64,000 nucleotides of DNA from Pedobacter steynii. GTDB lineage: Bacteria > Bacteroidota > Bacteroidia > Sphingobacteriales > Sphingobacteriaceae. The stretch spans positions 913,589 to 977,588 of the forward strand of contig NZ_FNGY01000003.1 in NCBI RefSeq assembly GCF_900103665.1, given 5' to 3'. The notes beneath the pieces were generated by a model. It was not told the origin of the DNA, did not search any database, and saw only the letters and a program-made list of their open reading frames with translations. This document shows, one piece after another, positions 43,901-52,491 of this stretch (positions are counted from its first letter, which is position 1; each line of letters opens with the position of its first letter). The translations under genes were made by a program, and so were the position numbers.

Positions 43901-44016
43901 TTGCATTAAAAGACAATCTACAAGCTAAAAGCACGCTCCTTAGCCTTATAGACAATTATGAAGGCAAGGACGAAATTGTCCAGACTGCTAAGGATAAATT
44001 ACAAAAAATTAAATAA
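40999..44016 (+). CDS. Large exported TPR protein of the Tol/TonB-like cluster
   Basis: Protein of 1005 residues with a signal peptide (YLFIPLLLAGSFTSSYAQ) and tetratricopeptide repeats along its whole length: for example FHVGKSYFAQENYQKALDWF, YQYGYSLFHLKRYQESVAIL, TYWKAEASYELRKFGEAVKN and YKVHYTYAINNLLKAYSALN. More than fifteen repeats can be made out. Several repeats resemble YbgF/CpoB-type ones that read pieces of periplasmic proteins. It starts a run of seven genes with a barrel, a SPOR protein, ExbB, ExbD and a TonB-like protein, so a scaffold role in the envelope is the natural inference. Upstream, CATATTTG is one base off the -7 box and 7 bases ahead of the ATG. Confidence 0.88.
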   Translation: MQKKYLFIPLLLAGSFTSSYAQSSILVNLNQNYRTGLELLDNEKYIAAAQQFRLVEQARQKPGAQQESNSELSLLKENAKFYAAVCALELGNNDAESLFQNFIKDYPLNANTKLAYFHVGKSYFAQENYQKALDWFEKTDPSTLSGKQRLEYQFKQGYAYFMLKNTEKAEPLFEIVKKEKSPYQESATYYFAYINYLNKEYKTALANFEKLKGSPTYEASYPYYITSMYYLDERYDDVISYAIPILKTSKQQYEAEMLSLIAASYFAKSDYTNAEKYFSEYYAKDKSEVKNNLFIYQYGYSLFHLKRYQESVAILEKLDTDDVYLQSGMYTLGRSFIQLKNKEKARSAFFRSSRLDFDKFIQEEAWINYARLSYELDFNQQALESTQNFLKQFPKSRKANEAKTLLGEILLTSKNYQAAIDILEPIPDKSPEAKEAYQKVTYFRGLEFYNERAFPNALSMFLRSEKFPEDKEIHALSTYWKAEASYELRKFGEAVKNFELFLDMPGADKTEVYNFANYALAYAAFEDERYGKAATYFERFLKGNDKDQKTITDATIRLADSYFVNKSYGNALENYNKIIASKSTGEDYALFQRGMIQGLENQNDAKINTMQSLLKQFPASNYADDAGFETAYTYFNKGDLDKSKTDLTSLISQYPRSSYVPRALVTIGLVQYNQDQDDAAAETFKKVIADYGSSEEAKQALESIKNIYVDKGDSEGFISYAKTTPIGDFSLAEQDNIIFTAANNRYLKGDAKGAFEAINAYFDKFPKAIHTKEAKFIRAESLVKLGRPDEAIPDYEFILNDWTSDYTERSLVSISKLFLDQKKYNEAIVYLKRLETTADYKVHYTYAINNLLKAYSALNMPDDVIKYVALIKESDKSSQEEKSSSELYAGKAYLAKADTTLAVKSFNMVVEKTKTLAAAEAKYNIAAIQYAKREYKTSTKTCFDLINNLSSYDYWVAKSFLLLADNYVALKDNLQAKSTLLSLIDNYEGKDEIVQTAKDKLQKIK

Positions 44017-44026
44017 GACAAGCACG

Positions 44027-45730
44027 ATGAGATTGACGAAATTAATATATACCACCCTGTTTTTTATTACTGCCGGAACGCTGAGCACATTGGCTCAGGA
44101 TACCAAGACTAATGAAAAGAAAACTGAAGAGAAAGCCGTAACAGAAGAGATTGAAGTCGTAAGGCCTTATAAACCAGTTTTGGCAGAAGCCGTAAAACTG
44201 AGAAGAAGCCCGGACCTGAATACGGTAAAAACATATAAAGCAAAATTCAATTATAGCCTGACCGACAGGAAACTGGAACTAAACTCAGATATCAATAAAT
44301 TACAGGCAGAACAAGTCGCCAAGGAAAGAGAAACAGAACTGATCAACAATTATGTGAAAGGTGGTTTTGGAATCCGTACCACGATCTTAGGAGAAGCCTA
44401 CATCAACCTGGGCAGAGATGAAGCCTTACAGGCGGGTGCTTTCTTTAAGCATTTCGGACAAAAAGGAAAGCTTGCCGGACAAGAGGTAAACCAACAACAA
44501 CTGAGTGTCTTTGGAAGAAGTATCGGTGATCAGGTGACCATGAGTGGCCGCATCAATTACCAGAGAAACGGATTGTTCTTCTATGGCTTTAATCCTGCGA
44601 AACCAGAACTTAACCTGAATCCGGACAGACAAACGCTGAGCTTCATCGAAGCAGAAGGAGAAATCGTAAATAAGTATACAGACGATCCTGATGCACTGAG
44701 CTATGCCGTAAAACTAAACGGATATCTATGGAACGATAAATACGCTGCAAAAGAAAACTCTATCGTGCTAAACGGTTACGTAAACAAAAGAATCAGCAGT
44801 TTTAATCTTGGCCTTGCTGCTTCTGCAGAATTTGGAAATACCAAAGATGCCCTGGTGAGTGTTGGAAATAACGTATTAAAATTAAATCCATACATCAGAC
44901 TTCAGGCAAATGGGGTAAAGATCAATGCAGGTATTAATTTCGTACAGGAATTTGGCGCTTTTTCAAAAAGCAGAATTTTCCCTGCGATTACTGCAGACCT
45001 GACCTTAATCCCAGACTACCTGCAATTGTTCGCTGAGGTGAAAGGTGATGTGAACCGCAATTCACTAAAACAGTTTACAGATGAAAACCCATTCCTGAAC
45101 TCGAATATTCAAATCAGAAATTCAGTAGAAAAATTAGGTTTCAGCGCAGGTATCAAAGGAACCGGTGGTCCGGGCTTTGGTTATAAAGCAAGGGTTTACC
45201 ACAAGAAAATCTCTGATATGCCGCTTTTCGTAAACAACTTTGCAAACCCTACCCGTTTTGATGTGATTTATGATTTCGGATCAACAACGATGACAGGACT
45301 TGAAGGTGAAATTTCTGTACAAGTGAGCAATTCCCTGAAATGGACTGGAAAACTGAACTTTGAAGACTATAAACCGGCTCAGGAAACCGCAAGCTGGTTT
45401 AAGCCACAGATGAGAATCAGCTCAGACTTATTATTCAACATCACGGATAAGATTGGATTAAATGCATCTGTAGCCATTCAGGATGCCAGCAAAGCAAAAG
45501 TTTATACTGCCGCACCAGCTAGTCCCTATCTAATTCCTAACCGTTCTATTGAAACCGTAGAAAGTGTGAAAGCTTTTGTAGATCTTGGTGTTGGTGCCAG
45601 CTATAAAATCAACAACAAATTCTCTGCTTTTGTAAGAGCAAACAATCTGTTGAATACCTCGTATAGCAGATACCTGTATTATCCAACAATTGGAACCAAT
45701 ATTTTCGGAGGTTTAACGTACTCCTTCTAA
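44027..45730 (+). CDS. TonB-dependent-receptor-like outer-membrane barrel without a plug
   Basis: Outer-membrane protein of 567 residues. After the signal peptide (ending TLAQ) comes a Lys/Glu-rich stretch and the motif EIEVVRPYKPVLAEAVKLRR, a variant of the VVKPYxPxxSDAxK segment found in Bacteroidota proteins of this cluster. The rest alternates as barrel strands and ends aromatic (FGGLTYSF). No plug domain of about 130 residues is seen, so an annotation as a full receptor would be doubtful. The start at 44027 is chosen because an upstream ATG at 43958 lies inside the TPR gene. Spacing to the TPR gene is 10 bases. Confidence 0.8.
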   Translation: MRLTKLIYTTLFFITAGTLSTLAQDTKTNEKKTEEKAVTEEIEVVRPYKPVLAEAVKLRRSPDLNTVKTYKAKFNYSLTDRKLELNSDINKLQAEQVAKERETELINNYVKGGFGIRTTILGEAYINLGRDEALQAGAFFKHFGQKGKLAGQEVNQQQLSVFGRSIGDQVTMSGRINYQRNGLFFYGFNPAKPELNLNPDRQTLSFIEAEGEIVNKYTDDPDALSYAVKLNGYLWNDKYAAKENSIVLNGYVNKRISSFNLGLAASAEFGNTKDALVSVGNNVLKLNPYIRLQANGVKINAGINFVQEFGAFSKSRIFPAITADLTLIPDYLQLFAEVKGDVNRNSLKQFTDENPFLNSNIQIRNSVEKLGFSAGIKGTGGPGFGYKARVYHKKISDMPLFVNNFANPTRFDVIYDFGSTTMTGLEGEISVQVSNSLKWTGKLNFEDYKPAQETASWFKPQMRISSDLLFNITDKIGLNASVAIQDASKAKVYTAAPASPYLIPNRSIETVESVKAFVDLGVGASYKINNKFSAFVRANNLLNTSYSRYLYYPTIGTNIFGGLTYSF

Positions 45731-45784
45731 GCGGTTTTCAATTATTAATTGGTTGATATAGAATTAAAATTTAATTTTACCAGA

Positions 45785-47365
45785 ATGGACATGCTAGCGT
45801 ATCTTACAGAGCTTATTAAAACCCGTAAAGAGGTTGGGATCCCCGGACTTGGAACGATCTATAAAAAGAAATCACCGGGAAGGTATGATGCGGAAACACA
45901 TTCGTTTCTACCTCCCAGCTATGTACTGGATTTCAGTTCTGAAGTAAGAGAGCAAACACTGTTAATTGCCCATATCTGCAAAAAAAGAAATATATCCCCG
46001 GATGCTGCCACCTATTATGTGGATCAGTTTTCGGATGAAATAAAGAAACAATTAGAGGAACATGAGGAAGCCAGTTTTTATCCCCTGGGTACTTTATATG
46101 GCTCCCCGGAAACATTAAGCTTTAAACCTGTAAATGATCAAAACTTCGGTTTTGATTTTTACGGTTTACCGCCAGTCAAAGAAGAAGCCGAATTGGTGGC
46201 TGAGCCGGAAGAAATCCTGCCTTATTCCACAGAACCGGTGATCACAGATCTTCAGTCTGAAGAAGAAGTACTCAACGAGGAGCGCGATATACATCAGGTC
46301 ACTGAAGAACAACTGGAATTGGAGAACAGCAATGCAGATCTTAGAGAAGAAGAAATTCCTTCACTTAACCCTGCAGAACAACAAGCGCTTTCTGAGCGTG
46401 TTGATGAGGTCGTTGCAACCGAAGCTCCTCCTATCGAAATTCCTGCAATAGAAGAAAAACCTGCAGAAGAACTTCCTGTAACAGAAGTATACGAGGTCGA
46501 AGAAGAAATTCAACCTTTAGCTATCGCTGATGATCAACCTGTCTATGAAGAAATCGCAGAAGTTGAACTTCCTAAAAAACCAGTAGAACAACCCGTAATT
46601 GAAACGGTTGTTCCAACGACCATCAACGATGCTTATGCACAACCTAACAGGGCTGTTTTTGAGCCCCGTCCAACTCCGGTACCGGAACAACTGGTAGAAA
46701 GGGAACAAATTACAGAAACTGGATTCTACAATTCTGACGGAGAATATTCAGACAAAGCTAAAACACCTGTTTATTTAAAAATCCTGATTGCCCTATTGCT
46801 GATTCTTATCGGACTTGCGGCTGCTTACTTCATCCGCCCCGATCTTTTTGATCCCATTCTGAAAAGAGGAGAAAGCACTACCGCCTTACCTGTAGAATCA
46901 GGTCCGAGTGTGCAGGATGCTAAATTAACAGCAGATTCCCTTGCAAAAGCGGACAGCCTTAAAAGAAGTTCAGAGAAAGTACTACCCATAAAAGATACTA
47001 CTAAAAAAGACAGCTCAGCAATCACAAAACCTGCTGCTGCAAAGCCTGTGGTCCCAAAACCGGAAACAACAATCCCGGTAACACCGACAACTACTGCAAC
47101 AACACCTCCTGCTGTAGAAACGGGAACGACTTATGAGGTTATAGGTTCTTCCGTAACCAGTCAGAAGGAAGCAGAACGCTTTATTGCCAATATGAAATCT
47201 TTGGGAATTACAGCGAAAGCCATCCCTCCTACCAATGGCAGGAAAATAATAAAGCTCAGCATTGGCTCGTTTAAAGACTACAACACCGCTCATCAGGAAA
47301 GACCAAAATTAGAAAAGAAGTTAGGTATTAAAGACACATACATACACACAAATAAACCATTATAA
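45785..47365 (+). CDS. HU-CCDC81-like and SPOR domain membrane protein
   Basis: Protein of 526 residues. The N-terminus (about 1-115) resembles the HU-CCDC81 domains found in Bacteroidota (YLTELIKTRKEVGIPGLGTI, LDFSSEVREQTLLIAHICKK), then an acidic Glu/Pro-rich linker (about 130-330), one membrane segment (IALLLILIGLAAAYFI), a Lys/Ser/Pro/Thr-rich periplasmic stretch, and a C-terminal SPOR-like domain (EVIGSSVTSQKEAERFIANM, IIKLSIGSFKDYNTAHQE) that would bind peptidoglycan with denuded glycans. The architecture links a cytosolic HU-like part to the cell wall. A TTG at 45749 would lengthen it by twelve residues; the ATG at 45785 is preferred. ExbB follows after 3 bases. Confidence 0.82.
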   Translation: MDMLAYLTELIKTRKEVGIPGLGTIYKKKSPGRYDAETHSFLPPSYVLDFSSEVREQTLLIAHICKKRNISPDAATYYVDQFSDEIKKQLEEHEEASFYPLGTLYGSPETLSFKPVNDQNFGFDFYGLPPVKEEAELVAEPEEILPYSTEPVITDLQSEEEVLNEERDIHQVTEEQLELENSNADLREEEIPSLNPAEQQALSERVDEVVATEAPPIEIPAIEEKPAEELPVTEVYEVEEEIQPLAIADDQPVYEEIAEVELPKKPVEQPVIETVVPTTINDAYAQPNRAVFEPRPTPVPEQLVEREQITETGFYNSDGEYSDKAKTPVYLKILIALLLILIGLAAAYFIRPDLFDPILKRGESTTALPVESGPSVQDAKLTADSLAKADSLKRSSEKVLPIKDTTKKDSSAITKPAAAKPVVPKPETTIPVTPTTTATTPPAVETGTTYEVIGSSVTSQKEAERFIANMKSLGITAKAIPPTNGRKIIKLSIGSFKDYNTAHQERPKLEKKLGIKDTYIHTNKPL

Positions 47366-47368
47366 ATT

Positions 47369-48079
47369 ATGATCGCATTAATACAGGGTGCTACTGATAG
47401 CCTGAAACAAATTGCTGATACCGCTAACAACGCCACTCAGGCACTCGCTGCAGCACCACCGGAATTACACTTTATCGACCTGCTGTTAAAAGGTGGATGG
47501 GTAATGCTTCCCCTGGCTTTCCTTGCTTTTTTAGGACTAGTCATTTTTGTTGAAAGATACCTGACCATCAGAAAAGCTTCTAAAACAGAATCTAACCTGA
47601 TGCTTCAGATTAAACAATATATCCACGACGGCCGGTTGGACAACGCGATTGCTTTATGTAAGAACAACAACTCTCCTTTAGCCAGAATGTTGGAAAAAGG
47701 GCTAAAACGTATTGGCCGTCCGATTAAAGATATTGAAGCTGCTATTGAAAACAATGGAAAGCTGGAAGTATCCAAACTGGAGAAAAACATTGGTGTACTT
47801 GGAATTATTGCCGGTATTGCACCTATGCTTGGTTTCGTTGGTACCATTATTGGGGTAATTACCATTTTCCATGATGTGTCTATCAAAGGTGCTATTGAGA
47901 TCGGAACGATATCCGGAGGTTTATATACTAAAATGATCACTTCTGCTACAGGTCTGATCATCGGTATTATCGCTTATGTATTATATCATATCCTGAATAT
48001 GATGGTAGAGCGCATCATACTAAGAATGGAAACTGATGCTATTGAGTTTATTGATCTATTAGAGGAGCCAGGTAAATAA
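47369..48079 (+). CDS. ExbB/TolQ/MotA family proton channel
   Basis: Inner-membrane subunit of a proton-driven motor, 236 residues. Three membrane segments: about 40-60 (GGWVMLPLAFLAFLGLVIFVERY), 145-170 (IGVLGIIAGIAPMLGFVGTIIGVI) and 190-215 (ITSATGLIIGIIAYVLYHIL). The cytoplasmic loop between the first two carries GRLDNAIALCKNNNSPLARML, typical of the ExbB/TolQ family. ExbD overlaps its stop by one base. With the upstream SPOR, TPR and barrel proteins, a Tol-like role in envelope integrity is as likely as nutrient uptake. Confidence 0.95.
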   Translation: MIALIQGATDSLKQIADTANNATQALAAAPPELHFIDLLLKGGWVMLPLAFLAFLGLVIFVERYLTIRKASKTESNLMLQIKQYIHDGRLDNAIALCKNNNSPLARMLEKGLKRIGRPIKDIEAAIENNGKLEVSKLEKNIGVLGIIAGIAPMLGFVGTIIGVITIFHDVSIKGAIEIGTISGGLYTKMITSATGLIIGIIAYVLYHILNMMVERIILRMETDAIEFIDLLEEPGK

Positions 48080-48480
48080 TGAATCTACGCAAAAGAAATA
48101 AGGGAACTGTAGAGGTTCATACTTCTGCATTGAACGACATCATGTTCTTCCTCCTGCTGTTTTTCCTACTGGCCTCTGCCGTAGTTAATCCACAGGTAGT
48201 GAAGCTGTTGTTACCCAGATCAGAATCAGGACAACAATCTTCGGCTCAGAAAACCGTTACGGTATCTATAGATGAAAAGCTGAATTATTTTGTAGACAAG
48301 CAACCGACAACGCTGGAAAACATCCAGGCGGCAATTGAGACTTATCAGAAAGCATCGCCGGATCTGACCATTGTACTTTATGTGGCCAGAGGAGTTTCCA
48401 TCGAAAATACCATGCTGGTTTTTGATATCGCCAACAAGTTAAAACTGAAAGTTGTACTCGCTGTAGAACCTAAGAAATAA
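48079..48480 (+). CDS. ExbD/TolR family protein
   Basis: Partner of the proton channel, 133 residues. The single N-terminal membrane segment holds the proton-carrying Asp in ALNDIMFFLLLFFLLASA, followed by the periplasmic domain (KTVTVSIDEKLNYFVDKQPT, LTIVLYVARGVSIENTMLVF). Its ATG shares the A of the ExbB stop, and the TonB-like gene in turn begins at its last base, so all three are tightly coupled. Confidence 0.95.
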   Translation: MNLRKRNKGTVEVHTSALNDIMFFLLLFFLLASAVVNPQVVKLLLPRSESGQQSSAQKTVTVSIDEKLNYFVDKQPTTLENIQAAIETYQKASPDLTIVLYVARGVSIENTMLVFDIANKLKLKVVLAVEPKK

Positions 48481-49295
48481 TGATGTACCCTAAGGAAGAA
48501 AACAATTATCCTAAAGCAGTAGCCATCTCTACTGGTATTATGATTTTCCTCATCGCCCTGAGTTTCTTCATCGCGATAGGAACATTCCAGCCTCCTGTAG
48601 AGGCCGGTATGGGAGGAATTGTGGTCAATTATGGTACATCGGTGACCGGAATGGGAACAGACTATACGAGTATAGAAGAACCTTCTGCAGATCCGAATGC
48701 CAACAATAAACCACCGGATAAGGTGGTTCCAAAAGAACCAACCAAAGAGACGCCGACCAATCAGAACAGTACCAAAGAGATCGTTACCCAAAGTACAGAA
48801 GAAGCAGTTAGTGTAAACACGAAAAGCAGCAATAAAAATACTGCACCTACAGCAACAACAGAGACTAAGCCGGCAAAACCTGTCATCAATCAAAATGCTT
48901 TGTATAAAGGCAAAGCCAATAAAGGTACAGGTGGTGGTGATGGAACGGGTACTACCCCGGGAAATCAGGGCGACAAAGATGGAGATCCATTGGCCAACAA
49001 CTATGGCGAAGGTGGCTCCGGATTTGGCGAAACCCCGATTGCACTCAGAAAGTTTACGAACCTGGTCACCCCTCAGGATGACGGGCAAAAGACCGGAAAA
49101 ATTGCAGTAAGGATAAAGATCAATAAAAGTGGTATCGTGATTGACGCAACTCCCGGAGTGAAAGGGACTACCCTGAACGACAGAGAGCTATGGCAAAAGT
49201 GTAAAGAAGCCGTAATGGGTGCACGTCTGACCCAATCTGAATCTGCCCCTGATGTTCAAATCGGAGTGGTAGTATTCAACTTTAAAGTGAAATAA
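48480..49295 (+). CDS. TonB-like energy transducer
   Basis: Protein of 271 residues with one N-terminal membrane segment (AVAISTGIMIFLIALSFFIAIGTF), a long Pro/Lys/Thr/Asn-rich periplasmic spacer with GTGGGDGTGTTPG, and a C-terminal domain of about 75 residues (GKIAVRIKINKSGIVIDATP, GVVVFNFKVK) shaped like a TonB C-terminal domain but without the usual YPxxA start. It should carry energy from the ExbB-ExbD pair to an outer-membrane protein, plausibly the barrel in the same cluster. It starts with two ATG codons; the first overlaps the exbD stop. Confidence 0.85.
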   Translation: MMYPKEENNYPKAVAISTGIMIFLIALSFFIAIGTFQPPVEAGMGGIVVNYGTSVTGMGTDYTSIEEPSADPNANNKPPDKVVPKEPTKETPTNQNSTKEIVTQSTEEAVSVNTKSSNKNTAPTATTETKPAKPVINQNALYKGKANKGTGGGDGTGTTPGNQGDKDGDPLANNYGEGGSGFGETPIALRKFTNLVTPQDDGQKTGKIAVRIKINKSGIVIDATPGVKGTTLNDRELWQKCKEAVMGARLTQSESAPDVQIGVVVFNFKVK

Positions 49296-49318
49296 CCTAC
49301 CTGTTTTGGAACTCCAAA

Positions 49319-50605
49319 ATGAACTATAAACAAACTCTGGATTATCTGTACGGTAAACTGCCTATGTTTACCCGTGTTGGCGCAGTAGCCTTCAAAAAAG
49401 ACCTGCACAACACCATCGCCATGTGCGAGAAACTGGGAAACCCTCAGCATAAATTCAAAACCATACATGTCGGTGGAACCAATGGAAAAGGTTCCACCTC
49501 ACACATGCTCGCCGCGATCCTGCAACAGGCAGGATATAAAACAGGACTCTATACTTCTCCCCATCTTAAAGATTTCAGAGAACGCATCCGTATCAACGGA
49601 GAAATGATCACAGAAAATTTCGTCACTGATTTTGTCGCACAGCAACGAGACATCATGGAAGAAATCAACCCTTCATTTTTTGAGGTGACTGTCGCCATGG
49701 CCTTCTCCTATTTTGCGAAAGAGCAGGTAGACATCGCCATCATCGAAGTAGGACTGGGTGGCAGGTTAGATTCTACGAATATCATTACACCGGAACTTTC
49801 GGTGATCACCAATATCAGTCTGGACCATACCAATATCCTGGGAACTACCCTACCCGAAATTGCGAAGGAAAAAGCAGGCATTATTAAGCCTGGAATTCCG
49901 GTAGTGATCGGAGAACAACAGGAAGAAACCAAGTCCGTATTTATTCAAAAGGCGACGGAAACCAATAGCCGGATAACTTTTGCAGATCAGGAACTGCACA
50001 TTACGAATCTTATAAAAAAGGAGAAATACCTGAATGCAGACGTCTTATCAGGGAATACGCCTTTATACCAGCATCTGGAATTAGACCTGAACGGATCTTA
50101 TCAAAGGAAAAATATCCTGACGGTGATCCAGTCTGTACAAATTTTAAAAGAAAAGGGTTATCAGATCGATGAGGAGGCACTTTATGCCGCTTTAAAAGAT
50201 GTGAAAGGACTAACAGGCCTTCAAGGCAGGTGGCAAACCCTGGGAGAAAATCCATTGATCATCTGTGATACCGGGCATAATATCGGTGGAATCACTGAGG
50301 TGGTACAGAACATCAACGACACTCCTCACGATCAGCTACACATCGTTATCGGAATGGTGAAAGACAAAGACATCAGTGGCGTATTGAAATTACTGCCAAA
50401 GGATGCACATTACTATTTTTGTCAGCCTGAACTGGAAAGGGCCCTCCCTGCTGCTGAACTTGCACAGGAAGCAAAGCAATACGGACTGATTGGAGATGTC
50501 TTTCCAACTGTTCAGTTCGCTTTTCATGCGGCAAAAGACAATGCCGATTCCAACGATATGGTCTTCGTAGGTGGGAGCACCTTTGTCGTGGCAGAAGTCC
50601 TATAA
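49319..50605 (+). CDS. folC: Folylpolyglutamate synthase / dihydrofolate synthase
   Basis: Mur-ligase-like enzyme that joins dihydropteroate and glutamate and then adds further glutamates to folates. The 428 residues contain the P-loop GGTNGKGST at about 52-60, TSPHLKDFRERIRING, EVTVAMAFSYF, IIEVGLGGRLDSTNI, SLDHTNILGTTLPEIAKEKAGIIKPG, and the C-terminal HNIGG segment. The PafA-like phosphatase follows. It is 23 bases behind the TonB-like gene and is often found downstream of this cluster in Bacteroidota, probably as a co-transcribed passenger. Confidence 0.96.
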   Translation: MNYKQTLDYLYGKLPMFTRVGAVAFKKDLHNTIAMCEKLGNPQHKFKTIHVGGTNGKGSTSHMLAAILQQAGYKTGLYTSPHLKDFRERIRINGEMITENFVTDFVAQQRDIMEEINPSFFEVTVAMAFSYFAKEQVDIAIIEVGLGGRLDSTNIITPELSVITNISLDHTNILGTTLPEIAKEKAGIIKPGIPVVIGEQQEETKSVFIQKATETNSRITFADQELHITNLIKKEKYLNADVLSGNTPLYQHLELDLNGSYQRKNILTVIQSVQILKEKGYQIDEEALYAALKDVKGLTGLQGRWQTLGENPLIICDTGHNIGGITEVVQNINDTPHDQLHIVIGMVKDKDISGVLKLLPKDAHYYFCQPELERALPAAELAQEAKQYGLIGDVFPTVQFAFHAAKDNADSNDMVFVGGSTFVVAEVL

Positions 50606-50679
50606 AATCTTTACATTACAGTCAATTCATTAGTTACATGGATTAACTACCTTTAAAAATTCTTAATACACACAACTCA

Positions 50680-52347
50680 ATGAAAAGAATTTACCTGTTA
50701 TTTTCTGCACTGCTTGTTACCTGTAGTGTATCTATGGCACAAAAAAAGACAGCTGCCGTTGCAAAAAAAGACTTCCCTGCTTCCATCAACAGACCTAAAC
50801 TGGTAGTTGGTATGGTCATAGATCAAATGAGATGGGATTATCTCTACCGTTATTACAGCAGATATGGTTCAGGAGGCTTTAAAAGACTCATCAATGAAGG
50901 TTTCTCTGCCGAAAATACTTTTATTCCTTATACCCCTACTTATACCGCGTGCGGACATGCCAGTATTTATACCGGCTCTGTTCCTGCCATCAATGGAATT
51001 ATTGGTAACGACTGGTATGATCCTCAGTTAGGCCGCAATGTATATTGCGCGGAAGATACTTCTGTAACCAGTGTGGGAAGTACGACAATGGCAGGGGTAA
51101 TGTCACCAAAAAACATGTTAACCACCACTATAACTGATGAACTTCGTCTGGCGACTAATTTCCAGGGCAAAGTAATCGGAATCTCTCTGAAAGACCGTGG
51201 ATCCATCCTTCCTGCCGGACACTCAGCCAATGCAGCGTATTGGTTCGACGGACAAACCGGCGACTGGATTACGAGTACCTTTTACATGACTAAACTCCCT
51301 TCATGGGTAGAAGATTACAATAAAATAAAACTGGTAAACAAGTTTTATGAGAAAAACTGGCCTACACTTTACCCGGTCGAAACTTATACTCAGAGTACAG
51401 CAGATGATAAGTCTTACGAAGGAAAAGCAAGAGGCGAACAAAGCCCTGTTTTCCCACATCCTTTGAAACTATATGCAGGAAAGAATTTTGAGATGATCAA
51501 AAGTACGCCTTATGGAAATACCATGACTTTAGACCTGGCTAAACTGGCCATCCTCTCTGAAGACCTGGGTAAGGACAACATCACTGATTTTCTTGCAGTA
51601 AGCTGCTCTTCTACGGATTACGTAGGACATATGTATGGTCCGAATTCTATCGAAGCAGAAGATACTTACCTTAGATTAGACAAAGACCTGGCAGAATTTT
51701 TTGACTACCTGGACAGCAAAGTAGGTAAAGGAAATTACCTGTTCTTTTTATCTGCAGATCATGGTGCAGCGCATGTACCGGGATTCATGGCAGAGAACAA
51801 ATTACCTGGTGGAACAATTGACGACAGCCCGGTTGTAAAAGAACTGAATACACGCCTGGAAGCGAAGTTTGGCATCAAACAGGCGATCATCAAATCCATG
51901 AATAACCAACTCTATTTCAACCATAAAAATATAGAGAATGCAAAACTTGATTTTGACGCCGTTAAAGCTTTCAGCATTGAATTCCTAAAAACTCAAAATG
52001 GTTTTGTAAATGCAGTAGACCTGAATAAAGTTGGTGCAAGCACCTTGCCTGAACCCATCAAAACCAGGATCACCAATGGATACAATGCCAAAAGAAGCGG
52101 AGATGTCTATTTTATCCTTCAGCCCAACTATTTCGATAGCAGCAGCAAAACAGGTACCACTCATGGTTCATGGAACCCTTACGATTCCCATATTCCTTGT
52201 GTATTCATGGGATGGAATGTAAAACCAGGAAAAACCAATAAAACACATTACATGACTGATATCGCAGCAACTTTGGCGGCGATGTTACACATACAGATGC
52301 CAAGCGGCTGTGTCGGAGAGCCGATCACAGAGCTTACTCATCAGTAA
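50680..52347 (+). CDS. PafA-like alkaline phosphatase, exported
   Basis: Periplasmic zinc phosphomonoesterase of the alkaline-phosphatase superfamily, 555 residues. The signal peptide ends SMAQ. The metal ligand Asp48 sits in GMVIDQMRWDY, and the Thr nucleophile (about Thr89) in FIPYTPTYTACGHASIYTG, the PafA arrangement (Thr instead of Ser). Later blocks are NWYDPQLGRNVYC-type, SCSSTDYVGHMYGPNS, FLSADHGAAHVPG and GTTHGSWNPYD. PafA enzymes dephosphorylate many monoesters and are usually made whether or not phosphate is scarce. A TACCTTTA (one base off the -7 box) is at 50648-50655. A terminator follows. Confidence 0.93.
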   Translation: MKRIYLLFSALLVTCSVSMAQKKTAAVAKKDFPASINRPKLVVGMVIDQMRWDYLYRYYSRYGSGGFKRLINEGFSAENTFIPYTPTYTACGHASIYTGSVPAINGIIGNDWYDPQLGRNVYCAEDTSVTSVGSTTMAGVMSPKNMLTTTITDELRLATNFQGKVIGISLKDRGSILPAGHSANAAYWFDGQTGDWITSTFYMTKLPSWVEDYNKIKLVNKFYEKNWPTLYPVETYTQSTADDKSYEGKARGEQSPVFPHPLKLYAGKNFEMIKSTPYGNTMTLDLAKLAILSEDLGKDNITDFLAVSCSSTDYVGHMYGPNSIEAEDTYLRLDKDLAEFFDYLDSKVGKGNYLFFLSADHGAAHVPGFMAENKLPGGTIDDSPVVKELNTRLEAKFGIKQAIIKSMNNQLYFNHKNIENAKLDFDAVKAFSIEFLKTQNGFVNAVDLNKVGASTLPEPIKTRITNGYNAKRSGDVYFILQPNYFDSSSKTGTTHGSWNPYDSHIPCVFMGWNVKPGKTNKTHYMTDIAATLAAMLHIQMPSGCVGEPITELTHQ

Positions 52348-52364
52348 ACCAATTCAAAAGAAAG

Positions 52365-52402
52365 AAAAGCTCCCCTGAACAAGATTCAGGGGAGCTTTTT
52401 TT
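52365..52402 (+). terminator. Terminator after the phosphatase gene
   Basis: Perfect 15-bp stem AAAAGCTCCCCTGAA / TTCAGGGGAGCTTTT, loop CAAGA, followed by T. Confidence 0.93.
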
Positions 52403-52491
52403 ATGCATCATGCCATTGTATTGATTTGGCTATTTTAACCACCCTACGCTCAGTTTTTGTTACCTTTACCTACCAATTATAAAACCATCCT

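Noticed and set aside
43958..44026. 23-residue extension of the barrel protein into the TPR gene
   Set aside because: Overlaps the TPR coding end and precedes a proper signal peptide; the ATG at 44027 is better.
48378..49088. 236-codon minus-strand frame opposite exbD and the TonB-like gene
   Set aside because: Long only because the plus-strand gene has a skewed codon composition; no domain on this strand.
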